Below are positions 57,376-64,000 of a stretch of 64,000 bases of DNA, in pieces. Position 1 is the first letter of the stretch. Each line of letters starts with the position of its first letter. The notes beneath the pieces were generated by a model. The model ran no database searches, was not told the DNA's origin, and saw only the letters and a list, made by a program, of their open reading frames with translations. The position numbers and the translations under genes are program-made. Origin of the DNA: Acetatifactor sp. (GTDB taxonomy: Bacteria > Bacillota > Clostridia > Lachnospirales > Lachnospiraceae); NCBI GenBank assembly GCA_016290775.1, contig JAEEVF010000001.1:248001-312000 (forward strand), in the 5' to 3' direction.

Positions 57376-58314
57376 GTGAAGATCATTTTTATGGGTACGC
57401 CGGATTACGCGGCGAAATCGCTGGAGGCCTTGATCGAGGCAGGACACGAGATCACGCTTGTGGTCACGCAGCCAGATAAGCCAAAGGGCAGAAGCGGCGA
57501 ACTGATGCCGCCTCCCGTCAAGGAATGTGCCATAAAGCACGGCATCCCAGTGTTTCAGCCGGTGCGCATCAAGCGCCCTGAGGCCGTGGAAAAACTGAAG
57601 GAATATGAAGCCGACGCTTTTGTAGTCGCCGCTTTTGGGCAGATCCTGTCACAGGAGATCCTGGACATGCCAAGGCTTGGGTGCCTGAACGTTCATGCAT
57701 CCTTGCTTCCAAAATATCGCGGCGCGTCCCCCATCCAAAGAGTCCTTTTGGAGGGAGAGGAGAAGACGGGCATTACGATCATGCAGATGGACGCAGGGAT
57801 CGACACAGGGGACATCCTCTATCAAAAGGAGCTTACGATCGCTCCGGACGACACCTTTGAAACCTTGCATGACAAGCTGGCGATCCTTGGCGGATCCGCC
57901 ATCACGGAGGCCATTAAGCGACTTGAGGCGGGAACGCTTCAGAGGACAAAGCAGGATGACGCAAACAGTTGTTACGCATCCATGATCACGAAAGAAATGG
58001 GCAGGATCGATTTCTCTCGGCCTGCCGCTTATATTGACCGCCAGATCAGAAGCATGACGCCTTGGCCGAGTGCATATACCAAATTGGGCGGAAAGCAGAT
58101 GAAGATCTGGAAGGCCGTGCCAGAAGCGGGCGATGCGGGAAGCGGACTCCCCGGAGAAGTGATCAGCGTATCCAAAGATGCGTTCTGCGTTCAGACCGGC
58201 GAGGGAATCCTTTGCATCAAGGAACTACAGCTGGAAGGCAAAAAGCGCATGAGCGCGCATGATTTCCTGCTGGGCGTCAAGCTCTCCGTCGGCGACAGAC
58301 TGGGCGATGTTTAG
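57376..58314 (+). CDS. fmt: Methionyl-tRNA formyltransferase
   Basis: A 312-residue enzyme that formylates initiator Met-tRNA with 10-formyl-tetrahydrofolate. The N-terminal Rossmann domain begins KIIFMGTPDYAAKSLEAL. The folate/catalytic region is LNVHASLLPKYRGASPIQ with the HxSLLPxxxG signature, and the catalytic Asp is in IMQMDAGIDTGDIL. The C-terminal OB fold spans about 208-312. The start codon is GTG at 57376 with only a weak purine-rich site, suggesting low expression or coupling to def. rsmB follows 28 bases later. Confidence 0.96.
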   Translation: MKIIFMGTPDYAAKSLEALIEAGHEITLVVTQPDKPKGRSGELMPPPVKECAIKHGIPVFQPVRIKRPEAVEKLKEYEADAFVVAAFGQILSQEILDMPRLGCLNVHASLLPKYRGASPIQRVLLEGEEKTGITIMQMDAGIDTGDILYQKELTIAPDDTFETLHDKLAILGGSAITEAIKRLEAGTLQRTKQDDANSCYASMITKEMGRIDFSRPAAYIDRQIRSMTPWPSAYTKLGGKQMKIWKAVPEAGDAGSGLPGEVISVSKDAFCVQTGEGILCIKELQLEGKKRMSAHDFLLGVKLSVGDRLGDV

Positions 58315-58342
58315 GACGGCCTAAAGAGAGGACATATGCGGA

Positions 58343-59740
58343 ATGGAAAACGCAAGAGAGATCGTTTTAGACGTCCTTTTGAGTCTTGAGAAGGAAGAGG
58401 ACCTGTCACACAGGCTTCTTCGTAACGTGCTGAACAAATATGATCACCTGGACGCACGCGACAAGGGCTTCATCAAGCGCGTGACGGAAGGCGTCATGGA
58501 ACGCCGCATGGAATTGGACTATTATCTCGATCAATACTCCAAATTACCGGTGAGGAAGATGAAACCGCTCATCCGCAATCTGCTTCGGATGAGCACTTAT
58601 CAGATCTTATATATGGACGCCGTGCCTGACAGTGCGGCCTGCAATGAAGCTTGTAAGCTCGCGGACAAAAGGAAGTTCCATCAGCTAAAGGGTTTTGTCA
58701 ACGGGATCCTGCGAAGGATCGCCGCCGACAAGGAAAACCTTACTTTGCCGGATCCTCAAAAGGATCTGAAAAAATGGCTTTGCGTGAAGTATTCCATGCC
58801 GGAACTCATCACGGAGGAATGGCTATCAGAGTATGGCCCGGAACTTACGGAGAGGATTCTGAAAGGCTTGCTGGAGATCCGCCCCGTTTCACTCCGAATT
58901 TCCGAAAAGTTGTCAAAGGACGAGGTTTGCGCATTAAAGAAACGCCTTGCAGAGAGTGGAAAGGGCATGTCGCAGAGCCCTTATGATGAAAGAGGATTTC
59001 TTGCCACGGAGCTGGAAGGTGCGGAGAGCCTTGAGGATTTCCGCAAAGGTAATCTTACGGTACAGGATTTAAGCTGCGTGCTTGCCGTCAAGGCCGCAGG
59101 CATCAAGGAAGCAGACCTTGTGATCGACGCCTGCGCAGCGCCCGGCGGAAAGAGCATTCTTGCAGCAGAGCTTACTGGGCCGAAAGGAAAGGTTTTCTGC
59201 GGCGACATATCCGAGAAAAAGCTCTCATTGATCTGTGAAAACATAAGCCGCATGCATCAGGAAAACGTGGAAGTGGAGCTTTGGGATGCACGGCAATTAA
59301 ACAACGCTCATGATGGACAGGCAGACGTGCTTCTTTTGGACGTGCCCTGTTCCGGGCTTGGTGTCATTGGGAAAAAGCGAGACATCAAATATCACGCGTC
59401 GGCGGAAGGATATTCCGAGCTGGAGGCCTTGCAAAAGGAAATCCTGCAAGGCGCCTGGCAGTGCGTGAAACCGGGAGGGATCTTGCTTTATAGCACTTGT
59501 ACGATCCGTGAGGCAGAAAATCGCGACATGGTACGGTGGATATTGGATAGCCTTCCCTTTGAGCCGGTCTCCCTGGCGGCTTCCTTGCCGGAAAGCATTC
59601 GGGAGGGAGTCCTTTTGGAAAAGCAGGGAAGGAAAAGAGAACCTTTTGCCTTTGAAGATTGCTGCGTTCAGATCTTACCCGGCATCCTGGACATGGATGG
59701 CTTTTTCTTCGCAAAGCTAAGGAGAAAAACAGATGCTTGA
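58343..59740 (+). CDS. rsmB: 16S rRNA (cytosine-967-C5)-methyltransferase
   Basis: A 465-residue RsmB/Fmu. The N-terminal NusB-like RNA-binding domain (1-140; VLLSLEKEEDLSHRLLRNVL) is followed by the SAM methyltransferase domain with VIDACAAPGGKSILAAEL (motif I), VLLLDVPCSGLGVIGKKRD (motif IV with the PC dyad) and LLYSTCTIREAENRDMV (motif VI, catalytic Cys in TC). Overlaps rlmN by 8 bases, so the two rRNA-modifying enzymes are translationally linked. Confidence 0.95.
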   Translation: MENAREIVLDVLLSLEKEEDLSHRLLRNVLNKYDHLDARDKGFIKRVTEGVMERRMELDYYLDQYSKLPVRKMKPLIRNLLRMSTYQILYMDAVPDSAACNEACKLADKRKFHQLKGFVNGILRRIAADKENLTLPDPQKDLKKWLCVKYSMPELITEEWLSEYGPELTERILKGLLEIRPVSLRISEKLSKDEVCALKKRLAESGKGMSQSPYDERGFLATELEGAESLEDFRKGNLTVQDLSCVLAVKAAGIKEADLVIDACAAPGGKSILAAELTGPKGKVFCGDISEKKLSLICENISRMHQENVEVELWDARQLNNAHDGQADVLLLDVPCSGLGVIGKKRDIKYHASAEGYSELEALQKEILQGAWQCVKPGGILLYSTCTIREAENRDMVRWILDSLPFEPVSLAASLPESIREGVLLEKQGRKREPFAFEDCCVQILPGILDMDGFFFAKLRRKTDA

Positions 59741-60806
59741 TCAGGAAATAAAGCCCCTTACGGACATAAAATCCATGACGCTCTCAGAGCTTACGGCATA
59801 TATGACCGACATGGGCGAAAAGCCCTTTCGCGCAAAGCAGCTTTATCAGTGGATGCACGAAAAGCTGGCGAGCGACTACGAGGAGATGACAAACCTTCCG
59901 AAGTCCTTAAGAGACCAGTGCAGGGAGCACTGTTGGTATTGTTCCCTGTCCATCGTGGACATGCAGGAGTCGAAGATCGACGGGACGAGAAAATATCTTT
60001 TCGCACTCCGTGACGGAAACGTCGTGGAAAGCGTATGGATGAAATATAAGCACGGAAACAGCGTTTGCATTTCATCGCAGGTGGGATGTCGCATGGGGTG
60101 CAGGTTCTGCGCCTCCACGCTGGATGGCCTTGCAAGGAACCTGACCGCGTCAGAGATGCTCGAACAGATCTACGCGATCACAAGGCACACCGGCGAGCGC
60201 GTCAGCAACGTGGTTGTCATGGGAACGGGTGAGCCGCTCGATAACTACGACAATTTGATCCGATTCATCGGACTTCTCACGGATGAGAACGGCTTGAATA
60301 TCAGCCAGAGAAACGTGACGGTTTCGACCTGTGGACTCGTGCCGGAAATGAAACGACTTGCAAACGAAAAGCTTCAGATCACGCTTGCGCTCAGCCTTCA
60401 TGCATCTAACGATGAGAAGAGAAGGGAACTCATGCCGATCGCGAACAGATATTCCATAAGGGAGCTCATGGAGGCCTGTGATCTTTACTTCAAAAAAACA
60501 GGTCGCAGGATCACCTTTGAATATAGTCTCGTAGGCGGCGTAAATGACACGAATGAAGACGCGGCGGCCTTGTCAAAACTGGCGAAACCGCTGGGTTGTC
60601 ACGTGAATCTGATCCCCGTCAATCCGATCAAGGAGCGCGACTTTGTGCAATCTGAGACAGAAAGGGTGCTTGCATTTAAAAATAAGCTTGAAAGTAACAA
60701 AATAAATGTTACAATTAGAAGAGAATTGGGCAGGGACATTGACGGTGCCTGCGGACAATTGAGAAGAAAGCACGTTACTGCAAAAGCACTTGACGAAAAA
60801 GTCTAG
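59733..60806 (+). CDS. rlmN: Dual-specificity 23S rRNA/tRNA adenine-C2 methyltransferase RlmN
   Basis: A 357-residue radical SAM enzyme that methylates A2503 of 23S rRNA and A37 of some tRNAs. The Cx3Cx2C cluster is in CRMGCRFCASTLDGL near residue 115; the methyl-carrying Cys is in the last fifth, in RELGRDIDGACGQL. The substrate segment GTGEPLDNYDN is also present. Its start lies inside the end of rsmB. Confidence 0.96.
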   Translation: MLDQEIKPLTDIKSMTLSELTAYMTDMGEKPFRAKQLYQWMHEKLASDYEEMTNLPKSLRDQCREHCWYCSLSIVDMQESKIDGTRKYLFALRDGNVVESVWMKYKHGNSVCISSQVGCRMGCRFCASTLDGLARNLTASEMLEQIYAITRHTGERVSNVVVMGTGEPLDNYDNLIRFIGLLTDENGLNISQRNVTVSTCGLVPEMKRLANEKLQITLALSLHASNDEKRRELMPIANRYSIRELMEACDLYFKKTGRRITFEYSLVGGVNDTNEDAAALSKLAKPLGCHVNLIPVNPIKERDFVQSETERVLAFKNKLESNKINVTIRRELGRDIDGACGQLRRKHVTAKALDEKV

Positions 60807-60841
60807 CCACCTAGCGTCAAGTCGACAGGAGGACCAAAGGG

Positions 60842-61576
60842 GTGCTACAGGCATTTTCCATTACCGACGTAGGCAGAAAAAGAAAACTGAATGAAGATTA
60901 CGTGTGTGCCAAAACGACGCAATGCGGTGCCCTGTCGAACTTCTTTATCGTTGCGGACGGCATGGGCGGACATAAGGCTGGGGATCGCGCCTCGAAGGAA
61001 ACGGTCGAAATCATGCAAAGCATCATCCTTTTGAGCAGCGACGGCGAAAAGCCCAAGGACGTCCTGAGGAGAGCACTGGAAGCAGCCAACATGAAGGTGT
61101 TCCAGGAGAGCATTTGTCAGTCAGAGCTTGAGGGAATGGGAACCACCGTCGTAGCCGCGACGATCGATGGCGATGAGATGACCGTCATGAACGTGGGCGA
61201 CAGCAGACTGTACGTGATCGACGAAGGCGAGATCCGCCAGATCACGGAGGATCATTCCCTGGTGGAAGAAATGGTCAGAAAAGGCGTGCTTGCAAGAGAA
61301 AAGGCACGCAATCACCCAAAGAAGAACATCATTACTCGCGCCGTGGGCGTTGCCGGCGCCGTTGAGCCCGATTTCTTTGAGGTGAAGCTAAAGGCAGGCG
61401 ATAAAGTCCTTTTGTGTTCGGACGGCCTGAGCAACATGCTCGAGGACGAGGAACTAAAGAGGATCATATCCGGCAAGGGAACGCTGGAAGAAAAGGCGAC
61501 GCGTCTTATCGACGTTGCGAACGGAAACGGCGGAAAAGATAACGTTTCCGTGATTTTGATCGATTATCCTGCATAA
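60842..61576 (+). CDS. stp: Serine/threonine protein phosphatase, PP2C type
   Basis: A 244-residue PPM phosphatase that reverses PrkC phosphorylation. It starts at GTG behind CAGGAGGA. PP2C metal-binding Asp residues are in TDVGRKRKLNEDY, VADGMGGHKAGDRAS, LCSDGLSNML and GNGGKDNVSVILI, and GDSRLYVID is present. It sits directly before prkC (19 bases), the standard kinase/phosphatase pair of Firmicutes that tunes cell-wall synthesis and spore germination. Confidence 0.95.
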   Translation: MLQAFSITDVGRKRKLNEDYVCAKTTQCGALSNFFIVADGMGGHKAGDRASKETVEIMQSIILLSSDGEKPKDVLRRALEAANMKVFQESICQSELEGMGTTVVAATIDGDEMTVMNVGDSRLYVIDEGEIRQITEDHSLVEEMVRKGVLAREKARNHPKKNIITRAVGVAGAVEPDFFEVKLKAGDKVLLCSDGLSNMLEDEELKRIISGKGTLEEKATRLIDVANGNGGKDNVSVILIDYPA

Positions 61577-61595
61577 GTACTTTTGGAGAAGATTT

Positions 61596-63767
61596 ATGGT
61601 TAAGATAGGTATGATGATCGGTAACCGATATGAGATCTTGGAAAAGATCGGTACCGGCGGCATGTCGGACGTATATCGTGCGAAATGTCATAAACTGAAT
61701 CGCTTTGTTGCCGTGAAGGTGCTAAAGCAGGAATTTGCCGAGAATGAGAACTTCGTCTCGAAGTTCATCATTGAGGCACAGGCTGCCGCGGGACTGATGC
61801 ATCCGAACATCGTGAACGTCTACGACGTTGGCGAGGAAGCTGGCATCCACTACATCGTCATGGAACTGATCGAGGGCATCACCCTCAAGAAATACATTGA
61901 AAAGAAAGTTCGGCTGTCCTATAAGGAGGCAGTCAGCATCGCGATCCAGGTGAGCATGGGCATTGAGGCCGCTCACAACAATCATATCATTCACAGAGAC
62001 ATCAAGCCGCAAAACATCATCATTTCCAAGGACGGAAAGGTGAAGGTGACGGATTTCGGCATCGCAAAGGCGGCTTCAAGCAATACCATCTCATCCAACG
62101 TGATGGGTTCCGTACATTATACGTCGCCGGAGCAGGCAAGAGGCGGCTACAGCGATGAAAAGAGTGATGTTTATTCGCTCGGCATTACCATGTTTGAAAT
62201 GCTGACCGGGCGTGTTCCTTTCAACGGGGAGACGACGGTGGCCATCGCCATTAAGCATATTCAGGAAGAGCTTCCTTACCCGAGCGACTTTGTTCCGGAG
62301 ATTCCCATTGCAGTGGAATCCATCGTGCTCAAGTGCTGCCAAAAGTCGCCTGACAGGCGCTATCAGAACATGGCAGAGCTTTTGCGTGACTTAAAGCAGT
62401 CGCTCCTTACGCCAGATGATGATTTCGTCGTGATCGGGTACCCGGACGTGGATGGCGGCACCCGCACCGTAAATGATTGGGAGCTGAGCCAGGTACGCGG
62501 AAGAAACTATGGTGAGACCGGAGAGCTTTCAAGGATCCGTCTGAAGGCGGAGGATACCTCCGCCAATTATGACGATTCCGCGGACGGGGAATATGACAAC
62601 GATTCCGAAGGCGGACGCGGCGGCATGACGAAGATGGAAATGATCACGGCGATCGTAACGGTCGTGGCGGCCATTGCCATTTTGATCATCATCGTGATCC
62701 TCAGCAAAAAGCTGGTCAATCATTTCCTGCCGGAAAAACCGAGCGGGAGTGCAAGTTCTTCCGAAAGCAGAGTTTCACCGATCATCGATGATGAGAATAC
62801 GGCGACGTCCCTTTCGAATCAGGGGAATGACAAGCAGGCGGTCATGCGGGAAATGCCTACCGTCAAAGGGCTGACCGTTGAGGAAGCCCGCAGGAAGCTT
62901 CGGCTCATTAATATGCTGGTTTCCGTGGAATACGTTGAGTCCGACACGGTACCTTCCGGGGAAGTCATGAAGGCTAACGTTGACGCGGGCCTGATGGTCG
63001 AGGAAGGGAGCGAGATCCTTCTTACCGTGAGCTCAGGCGTCGAGGGCGTTTTGGTTCCTGACATTACGGAATATACCTACGAAGAAGCAAAAAACAAGCT
63101 GACTCAGATGGGCTTTTTGGTCAACAGACTGGATGATTATTCAGACAGTGACGAAGGGATCGTGTTCAATCAGAATCCCGTGAGTAACGTGCGCGCGCCC
63201 AAGGGCAGCGTGATCACGGTCTATGTCAGCAAGGGCAAGGAAAACGTGATGAAACGCGTTCCTCAGCTTGTGGGCATGGAAGAGTCCGCAGGAACGATCC
63301 TTGCGATCGAGAGCGGGCTTACCATAGCAGGCGTTAAGAATGTTTTCAGCGACACGTTCCCCGAAGGCGTGATCTGTTATCAGAGCTTTGCGGAAGGGGT
63401 TTACGTGGACGAAGGAACGGGAATACAGATTTCCGTTTCTCAAGGGCAGAAGCGTTCTTACAAATGCGATGCGGCGATCGAAGCACCGTCCGCCGCAGAA
63501 GCGCCGGATTACCGCTCTGGCACCTCGGTTGGTCTCAAGCTGGTTACGGATTCGGGGAAGACACTTCTTGACACGACGACGACAAGCTTCCCGTATTCCG
63601 TTAGCTACAGTGGCGTCGAATCGCCCGGAGCGATCCTGACGATGACATACACCGTGACGATCCCGGGAGAGTCAAAGACCGACCCGGACACGGGAGAAAC
63701 CATTGTGACGGAAGCGAAAACAGAGTCCAAGAGCTTTACCAGAAGAATTGATTTTGTGAGAGAATAA
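61596..63767 (+). CDS. prkC: PASTA-domain serine/threonine kinase PrkC
   Basis: A 723-residue Hanks-type receptor kinase. Kinase domain about 12-270: glycine loop KIGTGGMSDVY, catalytic Lys K41, HRD at 133-135 (HRDIKPQN), DFG at 153-155 and the activation end SVHYTSPEQA. A low-complexity acidic segment (320-345) and one membrane helix (348-370) lead to three extracellular PASTA repeats (about 417-480, 484-547, 552-616) that bind peptidoglycan fragments. A C-terminal domain of about 105 residues follows the third PASTA unit and ends TRRIDFVRE; it contains an Ig-like, Thr-rich strand pattern of a kind often seen in PrkC. Start ATG at 61596. Confidence 0.96.
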   Translation: MVKIGMMIGNRYEILEKIGTGGMSDVYRAKCHKLNRFVAVKVLKQEFAENENFVSKFIIEAQAAAGLMHPNIVNVYDVGEEAGIHYIVMELIEGITLKKYIEKKVRLSYKEAVSIAIQVSMGIEAAHNNHIIHRDIKPQNIIISKDGKVKVTDFGIAKAASSNTISSNVMGSVHYTSPEQARGGYSDEKSDVYSLGITMFEMLTGRVPFNGETTVAIAIKHIQEELPYPSDFVPEIPIAVESIVLKCCQKSPDRRYQNMAELLRDLKQSLLTPDDDFVVIGYPDVDGGTRTVNDWELSQVRGRNYGETGELSRIRLKAEDTSANYDDSADGEYDNDSEGGRGGMTKMEMITAIVTVVAAIAILIIIVILSKKLVNHFLPEKPSGSASSSESRVSPIIDDENTATSLSNQGNDKQAVMREMPTVKGLTVEEARRKLRLINMLVSVEYVESDTVPSGEVMKANVDAGLMVEEGSEILLTVSSGVEGVLVPDITEYTYEEAKNKLTQMGFLVNRLDDYSDSDEGIVFNQNPVSNVRAPKGSVITVYVSKGKENVMKRVPQLVGMEESAGTILAIESGLTIAGVKNVFSDTFPEGVICYQSFAEGVYVDEGTGIQISVSQGQKRSYKCDAAIEAPSAAEAPDYRSGTSVGLKLVTDSGKTLLDTTTTSFPYSVSYSGVESPGAILTMTYTVTIPGESKTDPDTGETIVTEAKTESKSFTRRIDFVRE

Positions 63768-63772
63768 GGTAC

Positions 63773-64000
63773 ATGCAGGGAAAGATCGTAAAGGGGATCG
63801 CCGGATTTTATTACGTAAACGCAGGCAATAAAACATATGAATGCAAGGCCAAGGGCGTATTCCGAAAGGACAATCGAAAGCCTTTGGTGGGCGACGACGT
63901 CCTTCTGAAGGTCTTGGATGAAGAGAAGAGCCTCGGCAACGTTGAGGAGTTGCTTCCGCGAAGGAGCGAACTGATCCGGCCCGCCGTCGCAAACGTGGAT
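63773..64000 (+). CDS. rsgA: Ribosome small-subunit GTPase RsgA, 3'-truncated by window edge
   Basis: The first 76 codons of RsgA (YjeQ), the circularly permuted GTPase that assists late 30S maturation. Visible is the N-terminal OB fold: QGKIVKGIAGFYYVNAG, CKAKGVFRKDNRKPLVGDDV and the end of the barrel LLPRRSELIRPAVANVD. The GTPase domain lies outside the window. It starts 5 bases after prkC, completing the stp-prkC-rsgA order common in Firmicutes. Confidence 0.93.
   Translation, partial: MQGKIVKGIAGFYYVNAGNKTYECKAKGVFRKDNRKPLVGDDVLLKVLDEEKSLGNVEELLPRRSELIRPAVANVD

Noticed and set aside
1..64000. Search for CRISPR arrays, insertion sequences, prophage genes, rRNA and integration sites.
   Set aside because: No spaced direct repeats, transposase, integrase, phage structural gene or rRNA sequence was seen in the window.

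Overview
This window looks like a chromosomal segment of a strictly anaerobic Clostridia bacterium, most likely Lachnospiraceae. The pointers are a six-cysteine SCIFF peptide with its radical SAM maturase, iorAB next to a phenylacetate-CoA-ligase-like gene, Bce-type peptide-resistance modules, a CIRCE operator, Gram-positive style PrkC/Stp signalling, and intracellular xylan enzymes. Family-level placement is inference; no rRNA is present. Base composition is near 50% GC by eye. Every gene runs on the + strand except one CBS-domain membrane protein (46888-48213).

Layout. 1-5236: amino-sugar genes (partial nagB, glmM), a strong terminator, then an acyl-CoA-synthetase-like gene and pepD. 5322-5791: a tRNA-Pro with the unusual anticodon AGG and a small double-glycine-leader peptide gene, each behind a similar promoter. 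5813-13145: an rRNA methyltransferase, a NUDIX/beta-lactamase fusion, and a run of accessory genes (AraC-type regulator, alpha-toroid-like protein, DinB, GNAT, CDF transporter). 13238-18836: iorA-iorB, a paaK-like ligase and an ABC exporter, suggesting ferredoxin-linked arylpyruvate metabolism. 18974-21352: an orphan PTS-EIIC-like membrane protein, a Ser/Glu-rich lipoprotein, and an Hsp20 gene under a CIRCE operator. 21598-26998: an ABC ATPase, a giant FtsX-type permease, a response regulator and a sensor kinase in one cassette. 27016-31888: NUDIX, zinc-ribbon protein, hisS, aspS, Sfp-type phosphopantetheinyl transferase. 31899-40217: an asymmetric heterodimeric ABC exporter followed by a BceRS/BceAB-like system. 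40278-46795: GtrA-like protein, then a cytoplasmic xylo-oligosaccharide locus (GH8, SGNH esterase, GH115).

46888-64000 is mainly housekeeping: a CBS/CorC membrane protein diverging from scfA-scfB (SCIFF and maturase) over fused -35 boxes, a secDF fusion, recJ, a candidate C-rich small RNA, priA, and then a long operon def-fmt-rsmB-rlmN-stp-prkC-rsgA (rsgA cut by the window end).

Most striking points: the candidate small RNA at 54207-54289 with an unpaired C7 tract; the A34 tRNA-Pro; the orphan GG-leader peptide; the NUDIX/serine-hydrolase fusion; and the overlapping divergent promoters at 48248-48306. I see no insertion sequence, prophage, CRISPR array or rRNA gene. All functional calls come from reading motifs by eye; no database search was run.
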